A stretch of DNA of 64,000 nt from Clostridium sp. KNHs205. Lineage in GTDB: Bacteria; Bacillota; Clostridia; Lachnospirales; Lachnospiraceae. How positions within the stretch are numbered: position 1 is the stretch's first letter; each line of letters opens with the position of its first letter. This document shows positions 23,822-33,035 of this stretch, in pieces. A program made the position numbers and the translations under genes. The notes beneath the pieces were generated by a model. The model made no database searches. It was not told the DNA's origin and saw nothing but the letters and a program-made list of their open reading frames with translations. Where the stretch lies: assembly GCF_000702945.1 (NCBI RefSeq), contig NZ_JNLE01000003.1, positions 1,907,501 through 1,971,500 on the forward strand, written 5' to 3'.

Positions 23822-25564
23822 ATGAAATTATCAATTAAAAAATATGGAACCTTATTGGCAAAATACATGAAGAACAGCAGGCTGCATCTGGTTTTGCTGG
23901 CCCTTGTATTAGCTGTAAGCATAATATTGCAATTAGTAAATCCAATGATTATCAGCTTTTTTATCGACGGTATTGAAATGAATAAATCCATGGAGCTCCT
24001 CATAAAAGCAGCAATCCTTTTTATATTAGCAGCCTTTACGCAGCAGTTATTAGCAATTGCCTCCACTTATCTCAGTCAGAATATCGGCTGGAGAACCACG
24101 AATACTTTAAGACGGGATCTGGTAAAACACTGCCTGGGCCTGGATATGAATTATTTTAAAGAGCATCAGTCCGGTGAGTTGGTAGAACGGATTGATGGAG
24201 ATGTAAATGCCTTATTTAACTTTTTCTCAAAGCTTTTTATAGGTTTTGCGAATAATATTTTACTCATGACTGGAGTTGTTGTGGTCTTATCCTTACAGAA
24301 TCCGCTGATAGGGGCAGCTTTTGTTCTATTTCTTGTACTATCCTTCATAATACTTGGGAAAACACAGGGAGATGCAGTGGACAATTTCGGTAAGGAACGC
24401 GAACTTTCCTCTAAGCTCTATGGATTTTTAGGAGAACATCTGGACTGTACCGAAGAAATTAAGGCCAGTGGAGCCGGAAGCTATGTGTCCCAGCGCTTTA
24501 TGGAACTGCTTCGTAAATGGCTGCCTATCCAGTTAAAGGCTTATCTGTCCGGCTACAAGATCTGGATTATAATGTCCGGACTCTTTGGTCTTGGTGATAT
24601 CATGATATTTGCGGTAGGTGGCTATCTCTGGTATAAAGGACATATTTCCCTGGGGCTGGTGTATCTGATGCTCAACTATTTTCAGCTCCTTGAGAGTCCG
24701 CTGGATCAATTAAAGGAACAGATGCTTGATATCCAGAAAGCAACGGCAAGTATTATCCGTATAGAAGAACTTCTCAATCAGTCTTCTTCCATTTCTGATA
24801 AGGGTACAATTAAACTATCCGAGAAAAATATCTCATTAAGTTTTGACCAGGTATGTTTTTCTTACGAGAAAGAGGTACCGGTATTAAAGGACATTTCCTT
24901 TGAACTGCCAGCCGGTAAAGTGCTTGGAATATTAGGGCATACCGGCTGCGGTAAGACGACCCTTGCAAGGCTTGTAGTTCGTTTTTATGAACCGGATTCC
25001 GGAAATATCTGCTTTAATGGAAAGAAACAGGAGGATATCTTATTAAAAGATCTAAGAAGCAGTATAGCTTATGTTACCCAGGAGGTACAGCTGTTTTATG
25101 CCAGTGTAAGGGATAATATCACTTTCTTTAACAAGGATATATCCGACGATGAAATCATAGCTACTATCTATAAAATGGGACTAAAGGATTGGTTTGAGAA
25201 TATCAAGGAAGGGCTTGATACCATCTTAGAGCCTGGCGGCGGAATGTCCTCTGGTGAAGCACAGCTTCTAACCCTAGTAAGAGTGTTCTTAAGAGATCCC
25301 AAACTAATTATACTGGATGAAGCCTCCGCAAGACTGGACCCGGTTACGGAAAGATTTCTGGAGCAGGCTCTGTCCACCCTGATAGAGGGAAGGGCATGTA
25401 TCATTATAGCTCACCGTCTGTCAACGGTACAAAGAGCCGATAACATTCTGATTCTGGATAAGGGTGAAATCCTGGAATATGGATTAAGGGAAGAGCTTAT
25501 AAGTAAGAAGGATTCAAGGCTTAATGAGCTATTAAACTATGGAATTGAGGAGGTGCTGGCCTAA
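23822..25564 (+). CDS. ABC multidrug exporter half-transporter, subunit 1 (BmrC-like)
   Basis: A 580-residue type IV exporter subunit with six hydrophobic helices (about 15-310) and a nucleotide-binding domain (335-575). Walker A GHTGCGKTT is near residue 372, Walker B LIILDEAS near 494 with the catalytic Glu intact, and the switch His in IIIAHRLST near 527. The signature loop is altered to MSSGEAQ (about 475) in place of LSGGQ. The start is taken at ATG 23822; the TTG at 23780 lies inside the terminator T tract. The next gene overlaps by one base (TAATG), so the two proteins are made together and very likely form a heterodimer that exports drugs or hydrophobic compounds. Confidence 0.93.
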   Translation: MKLSIKKYGTLLAKYMKNSRLHLVLLALVLAVSIILQLVNPMIISFFIDGIEMNKSMELLIKAAILFILAAFTQQLLAIASTYLSQNIGWRTTNTLRRDLVKHCLGLDMNYFKEHQSGELVERIDGDVNALFNFFSKLFIGFANNILLMTGVVVVLSLQNPLIGAAFVLFLVLSFIILGKTQGDAVDNFGKERELSSKLYGFLGEHLDCTEEIKASGAGSYVSQRFMELLRKWLPIQLKAYLSGYKIWIIMSGLFGLGDIMIFAVGGYLWYKGHISLGLVYLMLNYFQLLESPLDQLKEQMLDIQKATASIIRIEELLNQSSSISDKGTIKLSEKNISLSFDQVCFSYEKEVPVLKDISFELPAGKVLGILGHTGCGKTTLARLVVRFYEPDSGNICFNGKKQEDILLKDLRSSIAYVTQEVQLFYASVRDNITFFNKDISDDEIIATIYKMGLKDWFENIKEGLDTILEPGGGMSSGEAQLLTLVRVFLRDPKLIILDEASARLDPVTERFLEQALSTLIEGRACIIIAHRLSTVQRADNILILDKGEILEYGLREELISKKDSRLNELLNYGIEEVLA

Positions 25565-27366
25565 TGAATAAGAAAATAAATTCGCCTTCAAAAGATAAGA
25601 AATTTTCCATGGGGAAACTGCTCTTAAAGATGATGGCTTACAGACCCGGGCTTTACGCTGTTAATTGTTTTTTATGGGCAATGATACATGTATTGCCGTT
25701 AGGTATGGGATTGCTTTTTAAGGAATTTTTTCAGTTACTGACCCCGGGCAGCGATTTCTACAGAGGTCTTTTAACAGTATGTGCCCTGACCCTTGCTTAT
25801 ACTCTTGGACGTATGTTAAATATATATCTTGGTGCCAACGCAGATAATCTCCACCGCTTTACCATGAGTGCCCTGTTAAGAAAAAATATGCTGGAGAGCA
25901 TCTTAAAAAAGCCCGGAGCAGCTGCTACACCCTGGGCCTCCGGAGAAGCCCTGAACTGCTTTCGGGATGATGCAGGAACCATAGAAGATACCATAAGCTG
26001 GACGCTGGATTTCATCGGCTCGCTGACTTTTGTAATCGTTGCTATAACCATAATGCTGAATATTAATGTAAATATTACGCTGTTCGTATTTGCTCCAATG
26101 ATAATTGTTGTGGGTATCGTACAAATGCTGCGTGAAAAGCTTCAGAAATACAGAGAAGCAGCCAGAGAAGCAACGGGTAAAGTAACCGGTGCCATGGGGG
26201 AAATCTTTGGAGCAGTTCAGGCTATAAAGGTGGCAGGGGAAGAAGAAAATGCAGTAGGTTATTTGGAGGGGCTTAATGCCACAAGGCATAAGTATATGTT
26301 AAGAGACTCTCTCCTTTCCCAGACCCTGAATTCGTTATTTAACAATACTGTAAGTCTGGGAACCGGATTTATATTGCTTTTAGCCGCCGGGTATATGAAA
26401 AAAGGTGAGCTGAGTATCGGGGATTTATCCCTGTTTATATTTTATCTGAGTTTTATCTCAGACTTTACCAGCTTCTATGGCAATTTTATCGCTAATACCA
26501 GACAGGCAAAGATATCCTTTCAGAGAATCGCAGAACTTATGCAGGAGGATACACCGGTTAATGCGGTAGCACATACCAAAATGTCCTTAAAACCTGGCAC
26601 GAAGAAAGGTAAAATAGCAGAGGTTAAATCAGTAGAAACAGCGGAAGAAAAGGATGAACTGCAGGAACTAAAGGTTGAGGGGCTGACTTATTGCTATGAA
26701 AGCTCCGAAAATGGTGTGGCAGATATCAGCTTTACATTAAAGAAAGATTCTTTCACTGTTATTACAGGAAGAATAGGGTCTGGTAAATCCACATTGTTAA
26801 AGGTACTCTTAGGGCTTCTGCCTGCCCAGAGTGGAAGCATCTGCTGGAACGGAAAGGAACTAAAAACTCCCGGTGATTTTCTTATCCATCCCCATTGTTC
26901 CTACACCCCGCAGATACCAAGGCTTGTAAGTGACAGTGTGAAGAACAACATTTTATTCGGATTAAGAGAAGAAGAAACAGATATCAATGAAGCTCTGCAC
27001 AGTGCTGTATTTGAGGAAGATATCCTGCAGCTGGAACAGGGGCTTGAGACCATTATCGGACCAAGAGGTGTTAAATTATCCGGCGGACAGATTCAGAGAG
27101 TGGCGGTTGCCAGAATGTTTGCAAGAAAATCAAGCCTAAGGGTATTTGATGACATATCCAGTGCCCTGGATGTTGAGACGGAAAGCAAACTCTGGCACCG
27201 GTTATTTGCAAAACGTTCTGCCACCTGTCTGGTGGTATCCAACCGCAGGCTGGCACTGAAACAGGCAGACCAGATAATAGTTATGAAAGACGGCAGGATT
27301 GACGGAATCGGAACCTTGGAGGAATTATTGCAGAATAATGAAGAAATGAAGGCAATCTGGGGTTAA
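25564..27366 (+). CDS. ABC multidrug exporter half-transporter, subunit 2 (BmrD-like)
   Basis: A 600-residue partner with a transmembrane domain (about 20-320) and a nucleotide-binding domain (about 375-600). Walker A GRIGSGKST is near 402 and the canonical signature LSGGQIQ near 505. The Walker B end is DD (LRVFDDIS, about 525) where a catalytic Glu is expected, and the switch His is replaced (SNRRLAL, about 559). The defects are complementary to those of subunit 1. One composite site (Walker motifs of subunit 1 plus signature of subunit 2) is fully canonical, and the other is degenerate, as in known heterodimeric exporters such as BmrCD or TM287/288. An acidic and lysine-rich linker sits at about 325-375. 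Confidence 0.93.
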   Translation: MNKKINSPSKDKKFSMGKLLLKMMAYRPGLYAVNCFLWAMIHVLPLGMGLLFKEFFQLLTPGSDFYRGLLTVCALTLAYTLGRMLNIYLGANADNLHRFTMSALLRKNMLESILKKPGAAATPWASGEALNCFRDDAGTIEDTISWTLDFIGSLTFVIVAITIMLNINVNITLFVFAPMIIVVGIVQMLREKLQKYREAAREATGKVTGAMGEIFGAVQAIKVAGEEENAVGYLEGLNATRHKYMLRDSLLSQTLNSLFNNTVSLGTGFILLLAAGYMKKGELSIGDLSLFIFYLSFISDFTSFYGNFIANTRQAKISFQRIAELMQEDTPVNAVAHTKMSLKPGTKKGKIAEVKSVETAEEKDELQELKVEGLTYCYESSENGVADISFTLKKDSFTVITGRIGSGKSTLLKVLLGLLPAQSGSICWNGKELKTPGDFLIHPHCSYTPQIPRLVSDSVKNNILFGLREEETDINEALHSAVFEEDILQLEQGLETIIGPRGVKLSGGQIQRVAVARMFARKSSLRVFDDISSALDVETESKLWHRLFAKRSATCLVVSNRRLALKQADQIIVMKDGRIDGIGTLEELLQNNEEMKAIWG

Positions 27367-27374
27367 TTGGTAGG

Positions 27375-27420
27375 CCGGTGCAGAAGGTTAAGTTTATCTT
27401 TTGCATCGGTTTCTCTATTT
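27375..27420 (+). terminator. Terminator after ABC exporter genes
   Basis: CCGGTGCAGAA / TTTTGCATCGG imperfect stem with G-U pairing, followed by TTTCTCTATTTTT. Confidence 0.65.
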
Positions 27421-27466
27421 TTCAAAGGGCTTTCTATGTTATGATAGGGTTAAAAAAAACCGACTT

Positions 27467-27557
27467 TTCGAAGTAACCCCTATTGTCAGGCAAAATCTAA
27501 TGAAAGGGGTTCGCTTCTAAATTTATAGTTCAAATTGTTATAATAAACGATAACAAT
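27467..27557. other. Two intergenic hairpins
   Basis: GAAG..ACCCCT / AGGGGT..CTTC (about 27469-27517) and ATTGTTAT-AATAAACG-ATAACAAT (27534-27557). No gene is seen in 27367-27645. They may stabilise or end transcripts from either side. Confidence 0.45.
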
Positions 27558-27645
27558 AGTATTATACCGTAGGATAACATCATGTAAGCAGTATTACACT
27601 TGGGAGATTCCGGGGCAGTATATATTGTTTAGCAGATAAGATTTG

Positions 27646-28065
27646 TTAGTTCAACTGTAATTTCATCAAATTGTCGGTTTGTTCTTCCTCTCCTAAAACG
27701 AATATATGTGTATCGAATTTAATAAAGCCCTGTTTTTCATAGAATTTTATAGCGTTTCTATTGTTTTCCCAAACACCCAGCCAGATATAATGGAGGTCAT
27801 AAGTTTTTCCGGTTTCTATGGCTTTTTGAATTAACTTTTTGCCGATATGTTTTCCTTTATATTCTTGCAGGACATAGATTCTCTGAACTTCTAAGGTATT
27901 GGGATGTCCCGGTTCTGTCTGGGCTTTATCAGAATTTATTTTCATATAGGCAGCTGCTTCCAGGTCAGTCTCCACCAGGAAGAACGTTGAGCCGTCTTTT
28001 TTTAATTCGGCTTCTATTTGTTCATAGGAAAAATTCTTCTGAAGATATTCTTCAAGATTTTCCTT
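27646..28065 (-). pseudogene. GNAT acetyltransferase remnant (N-terminus lost)
   Basis: The frame reads from just after a TAA at 28066-28068: KENLEEYLQKNFSYEQIEAELK, FFLVE, then the acetyl-CoA binding region VQRIYVLQEYKGKHIGKKLIQKA (motif A, Q/R-x-x-G-x-G/A type) and the ENNRNAIKFYEKQGF strand-helix. It resembles the C-terminal 135 or so residues of PaiA-like GNAT proteins, which start some 40 residues earlier. No start codon with a ribosome binding site is available in the open part; GTG at 27975 is unsupported. It is best read as a truncated or nonsense-mutated gene next to the ArsR promoter. Confidence 0.7.
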
Positions 28066-28077
28066 TTAATGGGTTTG

Positions 28078-28086
28078 TGATATAAT
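28078..28086 (+). promoter_or_regulatory. Extended -10 promoter of the arsR-type gene
   Basis: TGATATAAT gives TG-n-TATAAT with a consensus -10 (28081-28086), 40 bases before the regulator start. No good -35 is seen, which fits an extended -10 promoter. Confidence 0.65.
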
Positions 28087-28125
28087 GGTCGAAAGGATTA
28101 ATCCAATAAATAGAAGGGGGATATA

Positions 28126-28479
28126 ATGAGTGATACAAATGAAATAAAGCAATTAACCAAAGAATTCAAAGATTGTCAGAAATCCCTTAGTGCAATAGGC
28201 GATGAGACAAGGCAACATATTATCATATCGTTATTAGAGTGTGATTGCAAAGGAGTTAGAGTAGGAGAGCTTACAAAGAAAACAAATCTGTCACGACCGG
28301 CTGTCTCTCATCATTTACAAATTTTAAAAGAGGCGGGAATCATAGGTATGAGACGAGAAGGAACAAAGAATTATTATTACTTTGATTCGAGGAAGACAGA
28401 GCTTAGCAAACTGATGAAATTACTTCATCATGTAAATGAAATCATTGAAAAAGCACCTGCCAATCCAGGCTGCCTGTAA
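28126..28479 (+). CDS. ArsR family HTH regulator
   Basis: A 117-residue winged-helix repressor. The core runs LSAIGDETRQHIIISLLE, VGELTKKTNLSRPAVSHHLQILKEAGIIGMRREGTKNYYYF, the usual ArsR layout. A CDC pair lies in helix 2/3 (LECDCKG), and a single Cys is near the C-terminus, but the classic ELCVCDL metal motif is not complete, so metal sensing is uncertain. AGAAGGGGG precedes the start. The nitroreductase-like gene follows after 11 bases and is surely in the same operon, so the ligand may be a redox-active or toxic compound. Confidence 0.9.
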   Translation: MSDTNEIKQLTKEFKDCQKSLSAIGDETRQHIIISLLECDCKGVRVGELTKKTNLSRPAVSHHLQILKEAGIIGMRREGTKNYYYFDSRKTELSKLMKLLHHVNEIIEKAPANPGCL

Positions 28480-28490
28480 AGGAGGAAGAT

Positions 28491-29327
28491 ATGAAATTAG
28501 AATTTCCTGTTGAAAAAACTATAAAAACACGTTCCAGTATTAGAACCTATGAAGAAAAACCACTTGATATCAAGGTAAAACAACAGATAAAGGATTATAT
28601 TGCTGCTTTATCAAATCCCTTTTCTGTGGAGGTTAAACTCCAGCTTCTGGAAACAGCATCCTCAAATGAAAAATTGGGCACATATGGTGTAATAAAAGGT
28701 GCCAGGGATTATATTGGAGCAACCGTATCAGAAGTTGATTTGAACCTGGAGGCTGTAGGCTATTCCTTTGAAAAGTTGATTTTGTATTTGGCGAACCTTG
28801 GAATCGGAACCTGCTGGCTGGGAGGAACCTTTAACCGGAATCAATTCTCCAATGCCCTGGAGGTTAAAGCTAACGAATTGTTTCCTGCCATCTCGCCTAT
28901 AGGCTATCCCTTGGAGAAAAAGAGACTTGCAGATACCCTTATTCGAAAAATAGCAAAATCAGATCAGCGTAAGAACTGGAACGAACTCTTTTTCCTGAAT
29001 GATTTTTCTGTTCCATTAACACAGGAGGAAGCAAAAGAATTTGCATTTCCGTTAGAAATGGTGCGTTTGGGCCCTTCTGCCAGTAATAAGCAGCCTTGGA
29101 GAATCGTAAAAGCAAAGAATGGGTTTCATTTTTATGAAGCAAAAGCTCCGGGGTATAGTGATAAGCTGTCTCTTGATATCCAAAGAGTAGATGTCGGTAT
29201 CGCAGCCTGCCATTTTCATGTGGCTGCACTGGAAAAAGACCTGCCAGGAAAATTTGAGAAACTCTCAGACCCAGGTATCATACCGCCGGCTGATAACCAT
29301 TATATTTTCTCATATGTACTGTTGTAA
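28491..29327 (+). CDS. Nitroreductase-like protein, TM1586 type
   Basis: A 278-residue protein of the TM1586_NiRdase type, in which two nitroreductase-like halves are fused. The first half carries KTRSSIRTYEEKPL and LANLGIGTCWLGGTFNR; the second carries LGPSASNKQPWRI, equivalent to the FMN-binding APSA.NQQPW motif, and the DVGIAACHFHVAA helix. AGGAGGAAG lies before the ATG. It forms an operon with the ArsR-type gene. Members bind flavin, but their physiological substrate is not established. Confidence 0.85.
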   Translation: MKLEFPVEKTIKTRSSIRTYEEKPLDIKVKQQIKDYIAALSNPFSVEVKLQLLETASSNEKLGTYGVIKGARDYIGATVSEVDLNLEAVGYSFEKLILYLANLGIGTCWLGGTFNRNQFSNALEVKANELFPAISPIGYPLEKKRLADTLIRKIAKSDQRKNWNELFFLNDFSVPLTQEEAKEFAFPLEMVRLGPSASNKQPWRIVKAKNGFHFYEAKAPGYSDKLSLDIQRVDVGIAACHFHVAALEKDLPGKFEKLSDPGIIPPADNHYIFSYVLL

Positions 29328-29416
29328 TAACGGTGCCCCACTCTCCTGCTGCGGGATTTTACCGTATAATAATTGCTGATATTCATTATGTAATTTATAA
29401 AACTTATATATAATTT

Positions 29417-31010
29417 ACTCAAACTTCGCACTTGAATAAGTGCCTATGCACCTTGAAAATTCAATAATAACTGGCATAAAAATAGCATGAAACCGCTGGT
29501 TTTGTTATAATTAAGTTACCACACAAAATCAAACAATCGGAGGTTCATGCTATGACAAAAAGTATAACACAAAACAACCAGAATGATAACCAGATTTCTG
29601 CATCAATCAGAAAGTTTTTTACAAGATTTCATCTTTCATCGGCTCTCAAGGCTGCTAACGCATATAAAACGAAAGGATTTCCTGTAACCGAGATTTATCA
29701 GTATCTATTTCTTTTGATTTTTTCAAATAGAAGCATGTATATGAACATGTTGACAGGACGAAATACTCCGACCTTTGCCAAGGATACTGTCTATCGTTTT
29801 ATGAAGATGATTCATATCAACTGGATTCGCTTCACATCGGTGCTCTGTTCCAGAATCATCAGGGATGCCATTCTTCCTCTGAATGATGAGAACAGGGTAA
29901 ATGTCCTGATTATTGATGACTCGATGTTTGAGCGAAGCCGTTCAAAGAAGGTAGAACTTCTTGCTAAAGTATATGACCATGCGAAACATGCGTACCGTTA
30001 CGGATTTCGTATGCTGACACTCGGGTGGTCAGATGGAAGCACATTTCTGCCAATTAACAGCATTCTTCTGACTTCCGAGAAACAGAAAAAACGTATCAAT
30101 GAAGCAGCAATACTGGATAAAAGAACAGCGGGATATAAACGTCGTAAACTTTCTATGACCAAGGGTACGAAAGCCATGTTGAAGCTGTTGGAATCTGCCA
30201 AAATAGCATCCATTCCAGCAAAATATGTCCTGTTTGATAGTTGGTTTACATCCCCTAGCACAATACATGCCGTGAAGGAAATCGGTTATGATGTTGTGGC
30301 TATGGTTAAGAGGACACCAAAAATGTTCTTCCGCTATAATGGTACAGATATATCCTTGCCGAAAATCTATAATCAGAATAAGAAGCGTCGTGGTAAATCG
30401 CGATTCCTATTGTCTGTTATGGTAGATGTTATCAAAGACGGAGAAACCGTACCTGCTAAAGTAATTTATGTCCGGAATAAAAACAATCGTAAGGAATATC
30501 TCTGCATAATCTCCACCGACATAACGATTGATGAGGATGAAATCATCCGCATTTACGGAAAACGATGGGATATCGAAGTATTCTTTAAAATTTGTAAAAG
30601 TTATCTTAGACTCAGCAAAGAATGTCATTCACTTTCTTATGACGCAATGACTGCCCATGTAGCGGTTGTTTTCACCAGATATATGATGTTATCCGTTGAG
30701 AATCGGGAAACAAAGGATGAACGTTCTCTAGGTGAGTTATTCTTATACTTTTCTGACGAATTGTCTGATATCACATGGATTCAGGCCTTTCAAGTGATGC
30801 TTCAAATGTTCAGAGCACTGCTTGTAAATGATTGTGAGCTATCAGACGAAAAAATCTGTGAACTCACGGATGCATTCATGAGTGCGATTCCATCGGTACT
30901 AAAGGAACGCTTACTAGCAGCGTAAAACGAGCTGAACATTGACAACTTAATTACTGCCAGGTATTGAATTTTCAAGGTGCATAGCTAAAATCCATGTGCG
31001 AAGTTTGAGT
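29417..31010 (+). mobile_element. Complete IS4-family insertion sequence, 1594 bp
   Basis: The ends are ACTCAAACTTCGCAC and its reverse complement. A second matching block lies inside each end (CTATGCACCTTGAAAATTCAATA). AATTT is present immediately outside both ends (29412-29416 and 31011-31015), which is a target duplication. One intact transposase gene lies within. The intact ends and gene suggest a recent, possibly active insertion. Confidence 0.9.
29552..30925 (+). CDS. IS4-family transposase
   Basis: A 457-residue DDE transposase. The first Asp is in VLIIDDSMFERSRSKKVEL, the second in YVLFDSWFTSPSTI, and the Glu in the YGKRWDIEVFFK signature (Y-(2)-R-(3)-E-(6)-K type), the YREK hallmark of the IS4 group. 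An N-terminal helical DNA-binding region covers about 1-110. AATCGGAGG precedes the start. It occupies most of the element bounded by 29417 and 31010 and appears intact. Confidence 0.95.
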   Translation: MTKSITQNNQNDNQISASIRKFFTRFHLSSALKAANAYKTKGFPVTEIYQYLFLLIFSNRSMYMNMLTGRNTPTFAKDTVYRFMKMIHINWIRFTSVLCSRIIRDAILPLNDENRVNVLIIDDSMFERSRSKKVELLAKVYDHAKHAYRYGFRMLTLGWSDGSTFLPINSILLTSEKQKKRINEAAILDKRTAGYKRRKLSMTKGTKAMLKLLESAKIASIPAKYVLFDSWFTSPSTIHAVKEIGYDVVAMVKRTPKMFFRYNGTDISLPKIYNQNKKRRGKSRFLLSVMVDVIKDGETVPAKVIYVRNKNNRKEYLCIISTDITIDEDEIIRIYGKRWDIEVFFKICKSYLRLSKECHSLSYDAMTAHVAVVFTRYMMLSVENRETKDERSLGELFLYFSDELSDITWIQAFQVMLQMFRALLVNDCELSDEKICELTDAFMSAIPSVLKERLLAA

Positions 31011-31065
31011 AATTTAGAAATAACGGTATTATATCAAATACCGATCTGATTAAGTATAAGGTTCC

Positions 31066-31956
31066 TTATATCTGTGCTATAGGGTAATACAGTTCACATT
31101 CACAATATTGTTTATTGCACTTGGAATAGTCTACATACTCAAAATGAAACAATTCCGCAAGCTCGAATTCTATTGTAGGCATCCAAGTGCTGTAGATATA
31201 ATCCCAGATTGCCTTTAAGGTGCGGGAGGAAAGTTCTTCGGGTCTGTGTGGACCCATGTATTTAAAGACTCCGTATTTGTGGGTCTTTATTTTTTTTGTC
31301 AACATATCAGGAGGTAGTATGCTGTTCTGATCTACCATCAGGGAAGGCTGGTAATAGGAAAAAGCAGCATTTTTACCGGAGATAGTGGTATAACCTATAT
31401 AGATATCTTTATTTACAGGGTTTGCTATCCGCAGCCTGTGATTATAAAAGAAATCAACTCCGTATTGGGTTGCCAGCTGCTTCTTATTGTTCTCCTCCAT
31501 ATCTATTGTAAATTCATATCCCGCTATCTTAAAGGCAGGAAGTACTGTGATGGAAAGAAAGGACATAAGTCCTTCTCCGGCTTTGCTCATAAAGTCTGCA
31601 TTAAAGCGATCCATAATAGAGAGGGCGGAAGGATGTCTTCGCCACTTGGCGGGAGTGGTTCCGAATTCTTCTTTAAAAAGTCTGTTGTAGGTATGAGCGC
31701 AGCCAAATGAATATTTTGATGAAATAAATTCTATGCTGTTATATTCACTTATCAAATCCTTTATGGAGCATGCAATCCTTCTTCTGCGTACATATTCCAT
31801 AAGTCCTGTGCCGGTAGCACCCTTCCAGATGCGCAGCAGGTGAAATTTAGAAATGTTGACGTTCTCCGAGATATTATCCAGATTCAATTCCTCCAGAAGA
31901 TTCTCTTCAATATATTCTGTGGTGTTTTTAATAACCGATAACAGATAATTATCCAT
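31066..31956 (-). CDS. AraC family regulator with GyrI-like effector domain
   Basis: A 296-residue regulator of the Rob/SoxS-like kind. Two helix-turn-helix units are N-terminal (residues about 8-105: LDNISENVNISKFHLLRIWKGATG, then FISSKYSFGCAHTYNRLFKEEFGTTPAKWRR). A GyrI/AraE-binding domain follows (about 135-296), a fold that binds hydrophobic drugs or other small molecules. It is divergent from the nucleotidyltransferase and UvrA-like genes, which are its likely targets. The IS4 element sits just downstream of its 3' end and does not disrupt it. Confidence 0.9.
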   Translation of the reverse strand: MDNYLLSVIKNTTEYIEENLLEELNLDNISENVNISKFHLLRIWKGATGTGLMEYVRRRRIACSIKDLISEYNSIEFISSKYSFGCAHTYNRLFKEEFGTTPAKWRRHPSALSIMDRFNADFMSKAGEGLMSFLSITVLPAFKIAGYEFTIDMEENNKKQLATQYGVDFFYNHRLRIANPVNKDIYIGYTTISGKNAAFSYYQPSLMVDQNSILPPDMLTKKIKTHKYGVFKYMGPHRPEELSSRTLKAIWDYIYSTWMPTIEFELAELFHFEYVDYSKCNKQYCECELYYPIAQI

Positions 31957-32091
31957 AGATTCCCTTAACCCAGCAATTTTTGTCCGTTTTTTTCCTTCCG
32001 GACTCAGTATAATTATACCACACGAAAAAGTAAGAACAAGTGTTTTGTTGGAAAAATTTTAAATGTTTCTGTTGCAAAAGAGGGAGGGCAG

Positions 32092-33006
32092 ATGTTAGAT
32101 AATAATCAAAGTAAGATGCAGGAAAAGTATAATGCCGCAGTAGACAGCTTTGTGAAGAAAATAAAGAGTGATCCAAATGTAATAGCTGTTATTGTATGCG
32201 GAAGTCTCGCCTATGATTTAGTTTGGGAAAAGAGTGATATCGATACCACTGTGATTGTCAGGGATCAGATTCTTAAGACCACTTCTTATTGTATAACGGA
32301 GGATGATATTGTAATTAATATCAATCTGACAACCCGCAGTGATTTTAAAAGAGGCTTTGAACAAATGAAGGGAGGAAGCTTTCTTCAGTCTTATTATTCC
32401 AGAGGCAAGATGGTATATACCTCGGATGACAGTCTTGAGACTTATTATGAAGAGATGAAACAGCTGGACAAAAGTGATATCAATTATTATATCTTTTTAG
32501 TTGCCTGTGAACTGGTGGGAACCAGTGAGAAATGTCAGAAGTGGATAAAAGTAAAGAAGAATCCTCTCTATGCACAGTATTATATTCTAAAAGCCGCAGA
32601 ACTCATTGCCAGAATAGAAGTTTGCAAGAATGGAGAAGCGCCAAGCAGAGAAGCGATACTACAGGCAATTTCCCTGTCGCCGGAGCTGCTTAAGCCTTTT
32701 TACCAGGATGCAATGTCAGGCCATTACAGTGAAGAGGAGGTAGTGAGGTGCATTAACTTAATAGACAGCTACCTGGAAGCTAATTTAGAGGCAATAGCTG
32801 AACCGGTTTTTGATTATATGAAGGATGGAGAAATCAAGACACTTACCATGATAACAAATCATTTTCATACAACAGGGCATTTCATTGTATCTATCTTTGA
32901 TTATCTGGCAGAGAAAGGGATCTTGGAGAAGGTATCCCAGACTATAAGAATAACTCCGAAAAGCAAACCAGCAGTTGAAGAATTGGGATTTTTATATATT
33001 CCATGA
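32092..33006 (+). CDS. Nucleotidyltransferase-domain protein
   Basis: A 304-residue protein. Near residue 38 it has the polymerase-beta-like nucleotidyltransferase motif: VIVCGSLAYDLVWEKSDIDTTVIV, that is GS...(x)DxD, with a third acidic residue in the following strand. The C-terminal two thirds are helical. The layout resembles aminoglycoside- or kanamycin-type nucleotidyltransferases and the toxin-like MNT proteins, but no specific family is certain. The gene ends 29 bases before the UvrA paralogue, so they are co-transcribed. This pairing suggests a drug- or DNA-damage-resistance role, which is an inference from context. Confidence 0.75.
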   Translation: MLDNNQSKMQEKYNAAVDSFVKKIKSDPNVIAVIVCGSLAYDLVWEKSDIDTTVIVRDQILKTTSYCITEDDIVININLTTRSDFKRGFEQMKGGSFLQSYYSRGKMVYTSDDSLETYYEEMKQLDKSDINYYIFLVACELVGTSEKCQKWIKVKKNPLYAQYYILKAAELIARIEVCKNGEAPSREAILQAISLSPELLKPFYQDAMSGHYSEEEVVRCINLIDSYLEANLEAIAEPVFDYMKDGEIKTLTMITNHFHTTGHFIVSIFDYLAEKGILEKVSQTIRITPKSKPAVEELGFLYIP

Positions 33007-33035
33007 TGTTTAACAGAATGAGAAAGGAGACATTT

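Noticed and set aside
33003-33035. Start of the UvrA-like protein at ATG 33003
   Set aside because: It overlaps the previous stop codon and has no ribosome site; ATG 33036 has AAAGGAGA at the right distance.
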